A DNA stretch of 64,000 bases, taken from NCBI GenBank assembly GCA_910587235.1, contig CAJUKD010000006.1:1-64000 (forward strand), in the 5' to 3' direction. Shown here one piece after another: positions 8,026 to 17,275 of the stretch. The stretch comes from an uncultured Muribaculaceae bacterium (GTDB lineage Bacteria; Bacteroidota; Bacteroidia; Bacteroidales; Muribaculaceae). The notes beneath the pieces are model-generated. The model saw only the letters and a list, made by a program, of their open reading frames with translations. It was not told where the DNA came from and did no database searches. Made by a program: the position numbers and the translations under genes. The number at the start of each line of letters is the position of its first letter. Position 1 is the stretch's first letter.

Positions 8026-9843
8026 TCAACGGACGATTATATTCGGGATTCCTGAGTTGATATCGCTCTTTTTGTCCATGAAAGGTTCGAGAGCACGGGG
8101 ACGCGTCATGGTTTCCGTGTATGTCCGGCCGTTTTGGTCGGTCACGCGTATCGTCAGAGTCGAGGTCGGCGACGATGTCTTTACGCGGAAAAGATGCGAA
8201 GTCAGAGTAGGCTGGAAAGTAGCCGTGATCTTGCCTTTGTTCTGCAGGCGGTAGCACATAGTAGAAATTATATGCAGCGGATCGTAGCCGTTCTCGCGCG
8301 TCACAGTCAGGCGCCGGTTATTCTCGAGCACTTCGATTTTCCATCGGGGATCATAGGCAAACACATTGAGCACAACCTCGTTGTTCTTGTTTTCCTTGTG
8401 CCAGTTGCTTCCGTCACAGTTGATAGCACCGGATGCACCGGTGAGCTTCTCTATTTCGGTTGCTATGGCTGCGTTGTTCGACACGGGGCAGTATTTGGGT
8501 GCCGTGATGCGGCATTCGTTGACGTCATAGGCGCGGAACTGGAAATCACGTCCGTAACCTATGCTCTTGTAATAAGTCACCATTGACTTGCCGTCGATTT
8601 CAAGCACGCGGTAACCACCCACGGAACCGTCGCGGCATATATGGTTGCCCGGATATTCGTTCTTGCCAGTCCACCACCATGTGGCGCATACCGAACCTAC
8701 GTTATACTCGCGTATGGCCGCGTGGTTGGGATCCTGCACCGACCAGTTGATATGGGCATGGCCTGAAAACACTTTCACGTCGCTGAAACCCGCAAAAACA
8801 TCCATAAGAGTTTTGCCGTCGTCCATCTGGTAGCGAACGTTGACATTGTTGCTCTTGTCAAGTTTAGGCTTTGAATGTACAGGACAGTGCAGCATTACGT
8901 AGACAGGTGTCGATTTGTCGCCCAGCGCTGCAAGGTCGGCTTTAAGCCATGCTTTCTGTTCGGCCGCTATCTTGAAGCTGTAGACTTCATCGCCGAGAGT
9001 GCCGGGATGAGGATTATCATAGACGATATTGTCGAGTACGACATAGTGTATCTTGCCTATGTTGAAAGAATAATAGGTCGGTCCTACGTAACGCCGCCAG
9101 AAAGCCTCGGCCACGAAGTCGGAGGATTCCCTTGGGTCGTTGTCGTGGTTGCCCATGGTATTGAACACCGGCGCATTTATTTTTTCGAGATATGGCAACA
9201 TCTCCGTCAGGGTGAAAGGAGCGGGAATATCGGTTGCATACCAGTATGTGTTCCAGCTCTGGTCGCCCAGTGTGATGGTATAAACGTCCTTCCCGGCGGC
9301 GCGGTAGTCGGCAATAAGAGGATTTATGTCCTTGAGAAACCAGTTCTGATAGTGTTCCTCGTCCTGATTCCGTCCCGCAAGGTGTATGTCGGCCAGAAGC
9401 ATGACAACATAATCGTCGGCCGGAGCCGCCTCAAGCTCGAAATTTATCTGCTCGGGCATGTCGGCGGCTGCGCTGAAATTGCGGAAATGACGTGGAAATA
9501 CTTTGTCGACAGGAACTTTATATCCTCCCGGCACCGATACGAAAACCGAACCGGTATGTTTGTCGGAATTGAGATAGTATATACCCTTGGCATCGGTCTT
9601 GGCCACGGTCACGCCATCGGAAACCACCACACCTTCGATAGGCGTGTTTCCGCAGTAGACCACACCCTTTATATTCATTCCGGCCTTGTCCGGAATGTCA
9701 AGGCTTACGGGAACTTCGCCTCCCATGGTAGTTTCCTGTCCTTGCCCCGGATCCTCGGGCTGCACCTGCGGAACAGGTTCGTCGCTGCACGCACAGAATG
9801 CGGCCAGAGCACATGACAGAGTCAGTATATGCAATTTTTTCAT
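8026..9843 (-). CDS. Calcineurin-like metallophosphoesterase lipoprotein
   Basis: A 605-residue envelope phosphoesterase. The signal ends in a lipobox (AAFCAC). Residues about 55-115 form a small Ig/carboxypeptidase-like N-terminal domain (IKGVVYCGNTPIEGVVVSDG). The metallophosphatase core shows LLADIHLAGR, TLGDQSWNTYW, TMGNHDNDP and SGHAHINW, which supply the Asp, His and Asn ligands of the dimetal site. A C-terminal domain of about 170 residues ends the protein. This three-domain layout is common in Bacteroidetes phosphoesterases. It lies between the sulfatase and the secreted protein genes and would remove phosphate esters outside the inner membrane. Confidence 0.85.
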   Translation of the reverse strand: MKKLHILTLSCALAAFCACSDEPVPQVQPEDPGQGQETTMGGEVPVSLDIPDKAGMNIKGVVYCGNTPIEGVVVSDGVTVAKTDAKGIYYLNSDKHTGSVFVSVPGGYKVPVDKVFPRHFRNFSAAADMPEQINFELEAAPADDYVVMLLADIHLAGRNQDEEHYQNWFLKDINPLIADYRAAGKDVYTITLGDQSWNTYWYATDIPAPFTLTEMLPYLEKINAPVFNTMGNHDNDPRESSDFVAEAFWRRYVGPTYYSFNIGKIHYVVLDNIVYDNPHPGTLGDEVYSFKIAAEQKAWLKADLAALGDKSTPVYVMLHCPVHSKPKLDKSNNVNVRYQMDDGKTLMDVFAGFSDVKVFSGHAHINWSVQDPNHAAIREYNVGSVCATWWWTGKNEYPGNHICRDGSVGGYRVLEIDGKSMVTYYKSIGYGRDFQFRAYDVNECRITAPKYCPVSNNAAIATEIEKLTGASGAINCDGSNWHKENKNNEVVLNVFAYDPRWKIEVLENNRRLTVTRENGYDPLHIISTMCYRLQNKGKITATFQPTLTSHLFRVKTSSPTSTLTIRVTDQNGRTYTETMTRPRALEPFMDKKSDINSGIPNIIVR

Positions 9844-9871
9844 CTGTTGGAATATTTGATAAATAGTCTGA

Positions 9872-11566
9872 TTATTTTTTCAAAGCTGCAAAAGCATCTG
9901 TTTCGTCGGGCATCGGCACCGGTTTTCCCGTGGCACGCACGGTCGGCATCGGGGCATTCCAGTGGCGCAGGCGATCGGAAAGTTCGGAGGCCATGGAACG
10001 AGTCAGTTCCCGGTTCCCGGCAGCGACATTGCTGTGTTCGCCTATATCGTCGCGAAGGTTGTAAAGCTCGAGTTCACCGGTGTGCATGCGGTAAACCAGC
10101 TTCCAGTCGCCGCGGCGCAATGCCGAGAGGAAGTCTATGTCGTCCTGGTCCTCGTAGCGCAACTGATGGGGATAGTGGAAAATCAGCCCACGGTCGTCGG
10201 CAAGCCCCGACACACTTTCAGGAATGCGGAAAGCGTTTGCGTCCTTGCGGTCGCGTATTTTACCGGCTTCAGCGGCGCGGGCCACATACTGCGAACCGTC
10301 GGTAAACAGTTTTACCATTGATTCGCCGTCGACAGTCTGTACGGTCTGCGGATCGGTCACACCGGCCAGTTCAAGGAAAGTAGGAAAGAAATCGGGAGTG
10401 TTCACAGGCGTATTTAGGCGTGTGCCTGCAGCCACATGTCCGGGCCAGCACACCATCATGGGCACGCGTATGCCACCTTCATAGACAGAACCTTTGCCTT
10501 CGCGCAACGGAAGCGCCTGCGTGTGCAGCTCTCCGCCTTTCTCGCCTCCGACACTGTGCGGGCCGTTGTCGGAGTAAAATATTATGACAGTATTGTCGGC
10601 AATTCCGCGTCCGTCGATGAAATCGAGCACGTCGCCGAGGCTCTTGTCCATGCCTTCGACCATAGAAGCATATTTCGCCTGACCTTCGTCAAGCCCTTCG
10701 TCGATATATCGCTGATAGAAGCGGTCATCGCGCTGTATGGGCGTATGATTGGTATAGTGCGCGAAATATAGAAAAAACGGTATTCCCTGACGCAGAGGAT
10801 GATCGAGGGTCCGCAATGCCTCGCGTGTGATGGCTTCGGTGAGATGGACTCCGGAACCGTAGTACTGCGACATATTCATCACTGAGCCGTAGTCGCCCTG
10901 TCCCGGCAGATTACCGAAATTGTCCTCGGGCTGATAGCTCTTTGGGTGGCCGTTCTGCGCTCCGGCTATGTTCACCACAAAGCCCATATTGTACGGATTT
11001 GAACCCGGAGTACCCGCCGGCGCCCAGTGCGCCTTGCCCACGTGGATGGTATGGTAGCCCGAATCGCGCAAAAGTTGTGGCAGGGGTGTGGCATAGAGGG
11101 TGTGATGCAGGCCGTATAGGTCTTTTTCACTTTCAAGGTGAGCCGGACAAAGGCAGTTGTAGTTCCATTCGGGATGAGCGAATATGTCGCCGAGATTCTC
11201 GTTCGTGGAACCGGGATGTCCGCCTATGGCATCGGGCACGATGTCCTTGTAGAGGGAACTGAAAGAGGTTATGCCCATGTGCGCCGAGTTCATGCCTGTC
11301 ATAAGACATGTACGCGTCGGTGTCGACACCGAACATGCGTAGGCATTGGTAAGCATGGCGCCCCGCGCGGCCAGGCGTTCCATGTTCGGGGTATGGAACA
11401 TCCGGTTGTTAGCCGTCACCTCGTCGCCGAAAGGCAGGGATGTTTCCACCCAGCCGAAATCGTCGACCAGAAAAAATATTATATTCGGGCGCTGCTGCTG
11501 TGCGTGACCCTGGAAAGCCGCGGCCAGCGGAAGTGTTAGCGCCAGTTTGCCGAAGATGGATTTCAT
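9872..11566 (-). CDS. Periplasmic arylsulfatase-family sulfatase, Ser-type
   Basis: A 564-residue S1-family sulfatase with a signal peptide ending near HAQQQ. The active-site signature reads S81-T-P-T-R85, preceded by CSV, so the formylglycine precursor is Ser rather than Cys in the C/S-x-P-x-R consensus. Metal ligands are visible as LVDDFGW near residue 33 and FYSDNGPHS further on. Ser-type sulfatases need the radical SAM anSME, and one lies at 5740-6957. It should remove sulfate esters from a carbohydrate or polyol; the substrate is not predictable from sequence alone. Confidence 0.92.
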   Translation of the reverse strand: MKSIFGKLALTLPLAAAFQGHAQQQRPNIIFFLVDDFGWVETSLPFGDEVTANNRMFHTPNMERLAARGAMLTNAYACSVSTPTRTCLMTGMNSAHMGITSFSSLYKDIVPDAIGGHPGSTNENLGDIFAHPEWNYNCLCPAHLESEKDLYGLHHTLYATPLPQLLRDSGYHTIHVGKAHWAPAGTPGSNPYNMGFVVNIAGAQNGHPKSYQPEDNFGNLPGQGDYGSVMNMSQYYGSGVHLTEAITREALRTLDHPLRQGIPFFLYFAHYTNHTPIQRDDRFYQRYIDEGLDEGQAKYASMVEGMDKSLGDVLDFIDGRGIADNTVIIFYSDNGPHSVGGEKGGELHTQALPLREGKGSVYEGGIRVPMMVCWPGHVAAGTRLNTPVNTPDFFPTFLELAGVTDPQTVQTVDGESMVKLFTDGSQYVARAAEAGKIRDRKDANAFRIPESVSGLADDRGLIFHYPHQLRYEDQDDIDFLSALRRGDWKLVYRMHTGELELYNLRDDIGEHSNVAAGNRELTRSMASELSDRLRHWNAPMPTVRATGKPVPMPDETDAFAALKK

Positions 11567-11595
11567 TTGCGTGAGCTTTTAAAGTTCATTGACAA

Positions 11596-13041
11596 TTATT
11601 GCGGCCAACGGTCGCTCCGGAAAGGCGATGCCGGCAGACCCCGGCCATTGAACAGGTTCGCACGGAAGAAAGTCCCCCAGCCGTAACGAACGGCCACGGG
11701 GTGTGCCACGCCCGGAGCGCTTACCGAAAGCTTGCCCGGACCGGCGATGCGGACCGTAGCGGGCACAAACACGCGGTCGGGACCGGCTACCTCGAAGCCA
11801 TGCAGCTTTTCGCCATCAGGGGCACAAAGTCCGCCGTCGGCATAGTCGAAGCAAAGTTCTATCGTGCTGTCGGGCAGACAGCGCATGGAGCGGTAGAGTG
11901 GTCCCGAGAATGCCACATCGTCGCGCCCGTAGTCCTTTGCGAGTGCCCATGCGGCGAGGCGTTCGCCTGGCAGGACCTTGTTGCGCGGATGTATGTCGAG
12001 AGAGTCACCGCAATCGGTGGTGACCACCATTCCTATATTTTTCAGACCGCTCTGCCATGTGTCGAGCTGAGCCTCGCGCAACAGAGCCGGCTGTCGGCGG
12101 TAAGGAGCTATCTGCACGAAGTAGAACGGCATATCGGGCTGTTTCCACTCCCGGCGCCACGAGTCGATCAGCGATGTGAACACGGCCTGATACTTGTGGG
12201 GGCGCACGTCGTTGGCTTCTCCCTGATACCAGATGTTTCCTGCCACGGTATAGCCCAGGACAGGAGATATCATGCCGTTCCAGAGCGTTGACGGCACCCG
12301 GAACGGTTTTTTACTTTTTTCCACCTTATCGAAGCCGAACTGCTCGTAGACCTCGTCATAGAACGGATTGCCCTGCATAAGCTCCGGCTTCATCCATGAT
12401 TCGGCATGGGTATCGCCTTTTGCCGCAAGAATCAATCCGACAGGCACTTTCAGTTCATTAAAAAGCCTGCGGCCGAACACAAATCCGACAGCGGAGAAAT
12501 CGTAGGCAGTTTCCGGAGTACATGCCACCCAACGACCCTCGCAATCGTCGAGCGCGCGATCGGGCGACATGACAAAAGGAACAGTGAAGAAACGTATCTG
12601 CGGATAATCGGCGTCGGTAAGCTGAGTGTCGGCATCGGCCATGCCTGTCTGCCAACGCACTTCTTTACGGTGGTCGCCGACAGGAAAGAGCATGTTGCTC
12701 TGTCCTGTGCACAGCCAGACTTCTCCGACAAGCACATTATTGACTTTCAGAGTATTTTTCCCGCGGAAAGTGATGCTTTGGCCGTCCATGCGCGCGGCAG
12801 GGGTGGCGATAGCCGTGCTCCACAGGCCGTCGGCGCCGGCAGTGACGCTTACGGGTGTCTTCGGCGCCCAGGAGGCGGTGATCTTAATCTTCTCGCCGGG
12901 TGCGGCCTTGCCCCACAGGCGAGCCTCGCAATCCTGCTGCAGCACCATATTGTCGGAAATGATGGCAGGCAGACTGATCTTTGCCTGTGTTCCAAAAACG
13001 GCAGACAGCGCCAGTGCGGATATTATCAATATCTTTTTCAT
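11596..13041 (-). CDS. Sialate O-acetylesterase-family protein
   Basis: A 481-residue secreted SGNH-type esterase that removes O-acetyl groups from sialic acids or other sugars. The signal is MKKILIISALALSAVFGTQAK; I chose this start (13041) because the 49 upstream codons have no signal and overlap the symporter gene. Block I with the nucleophile Ser is CTGQSNMLFPVGD, and NIWYQGEAND is the conserved middle motif. It follows the symporter by 14 bases. The family acts on many O-acetylated glycans, so sialic acid need not be the target. Confidence 0.88.
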   Translation of the reverse strand: MKKILIISALALSAVFGTQAKISLPAIISDNMVLQQDCEARLWGKAAPGEKIKITASWAPKTPVSVTAGADGLWSTAIATPAARMDGQSITFRGKNTLKVNNVLVGEVWLCTGQSNMLFPVGDHRKEVRWQTGMADADTQLTDADYPQIRFFTVPFVMSPDRALDDCEGRWVACTPETAYDFSAVGFVFGRRLFNELKVPVGLILAAKGDTHAESWMKPELMQGNPFYDEVYEQFGFDKVEKSKKPFRVPSTLWNGMISPVLGYTVAGNIWYQGEANDVRPHKYQAVFTSLIDSWRREWKQPDMPFYFVQIAPYRRQPALLREAQLDTWQSGLKNIGMVVTTDCGDSLDIHPRNKVLPGERLAAWALAKDYGRDDVAFSGPLYRSMRCLPDSTIELCFDYADGGLCAPDGEKLHGFEVAGPDRVFVPATVRIAGPGKLSVSAPGVAHPVAVRYGWGTFFRANLFNGRGLPASPFRSDRWPQ

Positions 13042-13055
13042 TGCAAAATAATGAT

Positions 13056-14603
13056 TTATGCCTTTACGGCAGCAGTTTCTTTTTTCTTGCCAAGGCAACA
13101 CACACCGAAGCTGATGGCACCGCCGATGACAACCCACCATACCCATGCCATTTTCACGGGTGCACCGAAGAGAGCTTCGCTCCACCATGCCAGAATGCCG
13201 GGCTGGAGAAGAAGTACTACAAGGCAGCCTGTGACGAGTGCCCAGATTACCGAGGTGACATTGCCGCGTTTTGTAAGCACCGCGCAGAGGAACACTCCGA
13301 GCATGCCTGCGTACGAAAAGCTCATGATTCCGAGGGCGAAGTCGACAAGCGACTGGTCGCCGGCGCCCTGCATCAGTGCGGCCACGATGGCGAAAGCTGT
13401 CAGAACGACCCCCATGACCACCACGAAAATCTTCGATTCCTTAAGAGTGGTCGACGGCGAGCCTTCGCCCGGACGCATACGTTTTTCTTTCCATGGCAGA
13501 TATATGTCGCTGAACAGCGAGCTGGTCATGGAGTTTATGGCCGAATTGAAGCTGGAAAGGGCGGCGGCAAGCAGACCTACCACCATCAGACCGAGGACAC
13601 CGACGGGCATGTGGTTGAACATGTACTGCGGGAAAATCTGACGGCTGTCGTTGAGCGCGTCGGCCGGAGCGTTTGCGCCCATAAGGTCGGGACGACCGTA
13701 GTAAATGAAGAGCAGCGATCCGATAATCATGAATATGATGACCACCGGCAGAGAGATGACCTGCGACGACACCAGAGAGCGAGCGGCATCCTTTATGTTC
13801 TTGCAGGTGAGCTGGCGCTGTACGAATTCCTGGTCGGTGGAGTACTGCGCGAATTTGAATATGGCGCATGCAATCAAAGCTCCCATAAGGTTATATGGCT
13901 GCGAGAAAGAGAACGAGCTGTCGATGACCTGAAGCTTGTCGCCCTGCGCGCTGTGGCGGAGATTGTCGACTATGTCGGCTATCGGCAGTGGTATAGCGTC
14001 GAGCAGGAGCCATATAGCCACAAGACCTGTGCCTATGACAAGAAGGATCTGTATGGTATCGATATATATAAGCCCCTTTATCCCGCCTGCCATAGTGTAG
14101 ATGGTGCTGACAAGACCGAGAATCAGAATTGAAAGTATCAGGTTGGGCATCATTATATCGTTATAGAGCATCACGGAAACGGCGATTGCCGCGATAAACA
14201 GACGCGAACCGGAGGTCAGGAGCTGTCCTATGAGGAACATTACACTGGTGGAGGTCTTGGCTCCGTCGCCGAAGCGGTCGCCGAGGTATCCGTAGATTGT
14301 GATCGTGTTTGCCTTGTAAAGCGCCGGCAGAATGATATATGCCGCCATAAGGCCGCCTATGATTGCGCCGACACTGAGCATTATATATGTGAAATTGCTG
14401 TCGAAAGCTATCTGCGGCGCCCCGACGAATGTTCCGGCACTGATCGATGTGCCGACGGCGGCAAAAGCCACAAGCCACGTCGGCATGGAACGGCCACCGA
14501 GGAAGTAATCCTTGATATTCTTGTTCTTTCTGGAAAAGAAAAAGCCTATCGAGGTCAGTATTGCCAGAAATCCGATTACGATAATCCAGTCAAGAGTGTG
14601 CAT
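13056..14603 (-). CDS. Sodium:solute symporter (SSS family)
   Basis: A 515-residue inner-membrane transporter with about 13 transmembrane helices, starting MHTLDWIIVIGFLAIL. Conserved SSS segments include FLGGRSMPTWLVAFAAVGTS near the N-terminus and the FAQYSTDQEFVQRQLTCKN loop in the middle. It would import the small product released by the extracytoplasmic enzymes of this operon with sodium. The substrate could be a sugar, polyol or sugar acid; no residue I can see decides it. It is tightly packed between the esterase and the MBL-fold hydrolase genes. Confidence 0.92.
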   Translation of the reverse strand: MHTLDWIIVIGFLAILTSIGFFFSRKNKNIKDYFLGGRSMPTWLVAFAAVGTSISAGTFVGAPQIAFDSNFTYIMLSVGAIIGGLMAAYIILPALYKANTITIYGYLGDRFGDGAKTSTSVMFLIGQLLTSGSRLFIAAIAVSVMLYNDIMMPNLILSILILGLVSTIYTMAGGIKGLIYIDTIQILLVIGTGLVAIWLLLDAIPLPIADIVDNLRHSAQGDKLQVIDSSFSFSQPYNLMGALIACAIFKFAQYSTDQEFVQRQLTCKNIKDAARSLVSSQVISLPVVIIFMIIGSLLFIYYGRPDLMGANAPADALNDSRQIFPQYMFNHMPVGVLGLMVVGLLAAALSSFNSAINSMTSSLFSDIYLPWKEKRMRPGEGSPSTTLKESKIFVVVMGVVLTAFAIVAALMQGAGDQSLVDFALGIMSFSYAGMLGVFLCAVLTKRGNVTSVIWALVTGCLVVLLLQPGILAWWSEALFGAPVKMAWVWWVVIGGAISFGVCCLGKKKETAAVKA

Positions 14604-14636
14604 TGCGTTTTGTTTATTGGTATTATTTATAAGATT

Positions 14637-15875
14637 TTATTTGCTTTTGTAGGGTCCGTTTATCGACGTCACCTCGTAGCGTCCCGAACGGTCGTCGAGA
14701 GAATAGACATAGAATTCCTTGCCGCCGGGAAGAACGCGAATGACTATGTGTCCCTCAGTGGCCGGCATCTGCTGCGTATTAGGATAGGCGACCATTGGAG
14801 TGGCGGGATGCATGTTGGTGGAATAGACATCCTTCACATCGCCGGCATAGGCACGAGTCTTGGACTGTATGCGCCTGAGAACTTCTATGTCGGGCTGCTG
14901 CGCCTTACGGTTGTGGACCACCACCACCTGCGGGCGCAAAGCGGCCAGCAAGGGAACACCCATGGCATCGTAGTTCATGTGATGGTTGCTTTTCATAGCC
15001 TCGACAGGACCGCAGGCGGCACCTACAGGGGCTTCGAGGTTCTGCCATTCGCAACGTGTCACTGCCGGAAGGTCGCCTCCGGTGAAGTAGTCGAAAGGAC
15101 CGTAGGACACACGCATGACTATGGAACACTGGTTTTCATCGGGCCACTGGTTCTTGGGCAGCAGCGCGCGGTCGATGAAGTGGTCGCGTACGATCGTGTC
15201 GACACCGGTCCATACACGGCCGTTGGCTGCGAGGTTGCGCACCTGAAACTCAGGATATTTTCCGGCGTTGTGGCATAGGACTATCTGGTCGGCACGGCCG
15301 GGACGGAAGCGTTCGATCTCAACACCACGGTTTTCATTATGCCACTTGATGAAATTCAGATAATTGGGAAAAGCTTTGCTGACAGGCTCCACGCCTTCGG
15401 CATAGTCGGGCCATCCGCGGTCGATGACGCGCCGGAAAGGTACTATGTCGCCCACTCCGGCAATCCCGGTCAGGCGGTATGCTCCGCATTCGGCACGCGG
15501 GGTGTCGCGGTGCAGCTCTCCCATGTGGTCGGTATGGAAATGGGTCAGCAGCATGTAGTCGAGTTCCTTGTTACCTGTGGCTTTGAGGAAGTGTTTCACA
15601 TAACGCGCATAGGTCAGGTACGGAGCCGTGACCGAGTCGGGTTTAGGCTCTACTATGTTGGGGGTTGTGGAACGGCACTCGCCGGCATCTACAAGCATGC
15701 TTGTGCCGTCGGGAAAAATCATGAACGAGCACTCGCCCTGACCTGTGTTGACGGCATGTATGTCGAGATAGCCTTCCGACCAAGCCGGCAGTGTCTTGCC
15801 TACTTCGGCCTTCGGGGCGGCATAGGCACTCATGGTGCCTATGGCCGCGATAGCGAGCGGTATGAAGAATTTCAT
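14637..15875 (-). CDS. Secreted metallo-beta-lactamase-fold hydrolase (ComEC/Rec2-like)
   Basis: A 412-residue protein with a signal peptide (MKFFIPLAIAAIGTMSAYA) and an MBL-fold domain. The zinc motif is LLTHFHTDHMGEL, and the domain opens with HAVNTGQGECSFMIFPDG as in the soluble ComEC-like hydrolase group. Such enzymes often cleave phosphodiester or related ester bonds, but substrates vary. Placed in a locus with phosphatases and a glycerophosphodiesterase, a phosphodiesterase role is a reasonable inference. It is 9 bases from the FAD oxidoreductase gene. Confidence 0.82.
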   Translation of the reverse strand: MKFFIPLAIAAIGTMSAYAAPKAEVGKTLPAWSEGYLDIHAVNTGQGECSFMIFPDGTSMLVDAGECRSTTPNIVEPKPDSVTAPYLTYARYVKHFLKATGNKELDYMLLTHFHTDHMGELHRDTPRAECGAYRLTGIAGVGDIVPFRRVIDRGWPDYAEGVEPVSKAFPNYLNFIKWHNENRGVEIERFRPGRADQIVLCHNAGKYPEFQVRNLAANGRVWTGVDTIVRDHFIDRALLPKNQWPDENQCSIVMRVSYGPFDYFTGGDLPAVTRCEWQNLEAPVGAACGPVEAMKSNHHMNYDAMGVPLLAALRPQVVVVHNRKAQQPDIEVLRRIQSKTRAYAGDVKDVYSTNMHPATPMVAYPNTQQMPATEGHIVIRVLPGGKEFYVYSLDDRSGRYEVTSINGPYKSK

Positions 15876-15884
15876 TGCTGTGGT

Positions 15885-17255
15885 TTATTCTGTTATAGCG
15901 TTCTGGTGTATAAGTTCTATCTGCACGTCGCGGGCGTCGAGTTTTCGCGGGGCGCATCCTTTCTGCACGCTCATGGCGGCGGCGATACCGGCGGCGTGGC
16001 CTATCGCACCACAAGTGGCGCCCACTCGTATGGTTCCCATTGCCTCGCGGTCGGTGGAGATGCAGCGGCCGGCCACGAGAAGACCGTCGACACTTTCAGG
16101 TATCAGGCAGCGGTATGGAATCTGATAAGGCAGAGGGACGAACATGTCGTGCGCGCCGTTCTCGCCTTTCTGCGGATGGACGTCGATAGGCCATACCCCC
16201 AGAGCGATGGAATCGGGGAAACGGCGGTTTTCCACTATATCCTCTCCCGTAAGCGTATATTCGCCGACAAGGCGGCGGGTTTCGCGTATGCCTATGGTAG
16301 CTGCCGACGACATTATCCAGCACTTTTCAAAACCGGGCAGATTGCGACGGTAGAAATCGACTATGGCATGTGCGTCGCGGCGTCCTTCCATCTCGGCAGA
16401 GGTCAGTTCGGCGGCATCGACAGCCGAGCCGTAGACACGGGTCGTGTTCACCCACGGATAATTGACGCGCAGACCGCCGAACCACGGTCCCCCGAAGAAA
16501 GGCAGCTCTCCGCGTTCGTATGCTCTGTCGAGAACTTCGTTGTCGACCGCCATGTCGCGCCGGCGTGTGGTGTACGGCATCATCTCTTTGCCGAGATATC
16601 CGGCTTCCGGACCCATAGGGATTACCAGTTCTTCTTCATATCCGACGCTACCCTGCGGTTCGACCTGCGCCAGAAAGAAAGGCATGGTCATAGGCTGCAG
16701 CTGTTCGGCGATGCGGTAGGCGGCCCCGGCACGTGCCATCACGTCGCCGTTGCCGGTGCAATCGACCACTACAGCAGCCTTAATGGCTTTGCGGCCGTCG
16801 ACATTCTCCACGATCACACCACGTACACAGTCGCCGTCCTTGATGACATCGGCCACCCATGTGTGGAGCAAGGGACGGATGCCGTATTTCTGTATTATTT
16901 CGTCGGCGGTGAATTTAAGTACCTCCGGATCGGAACTGAGCACCCACGATCGGTTGTCCTCGGCGCCGGCTCGGGTAGCGCTCATACGCAGCCATTCTCC
17001 CATGACACCGTCCACGCAGCGACGGTAGGGACGCAACCAGCTGTTGAAACCGCCGAGCGTGGTTACAAGGCCGTTTGTCCACATGCCTCCGAAAGAACCC
17101 ATGTTCTCGACAATCATCACGCGGGAACCGGCGCGGGCAGCACCTACGGCGGCACCTATTCCCGACGGACCGCCGCCGACAACCAGCACATCGACATCGG
17201 CTATAACGTCGATCGCACGTTCTTTCTCAATATATTTTTCCATAGTGGATTCCAT
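15885..17255 (-). CDS. FAD-dependent oxidoreductase
   Basis: A 456-residue flavoprotein of the group often annotated FAD_oxidored in Bacteroidetes carbohydrate loci. The dinucleotide-binding fold is VLVVGGGPSGIGAAVGAARAG near residue 24, with the GG motif GSFGGMWTNGLV after it, and a second FAD contact DGLLVAGRCISTDREAMG near the C-terminus. No signal peptide is evident, so it is probably cytoplasmic. It may oxidise an imported alcohol or sugar. MEKYIEK, four codons in, is an equally possible start. Confidence 0.85.
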   Translation of the reverse strand: MESTMEKYIEKERAIDVIADVDVLVVGGGPSGIGAAVGAARAGSRVMIVENMGSFGGMWTNGLVTTLGGFNSWLRPYRRCVDGVMGEWLRMSATRAGAEDNRSWVLSSDPEVLKFTADEIIQKYGIRPLLHTWVADVIKDGDCVRGVIVENVDGRKAIKAAVVVDCTGNGDVMARAGAAYRIAEQLQPMTMPFFLAQVEPQGSVGYEEELVIPMGPEAGYLGKEMMPYTTRRRDMAVDNEVLDRAYERGELPFFGGPWFGGLRVNYPWVNTTRVYGSAVDAAELTSAEMEGRRDAHAIVDFYRRNLPGFEKCWIMSSAATIGIRETRRLVGEYTLTGEDIVENRRFPDSIALGVWPIDVHPQKGENGAHDMFVPLPYQIPYRCLIPESVDGLLVAGRCISTDREAMGTIRVGATCGAIGHAAGIAAAMSVQKGCAPRKLDARDVQIELIHQNAITE

Positions 17256-17275
17256 TTGATTCTTTATGATGTTTT

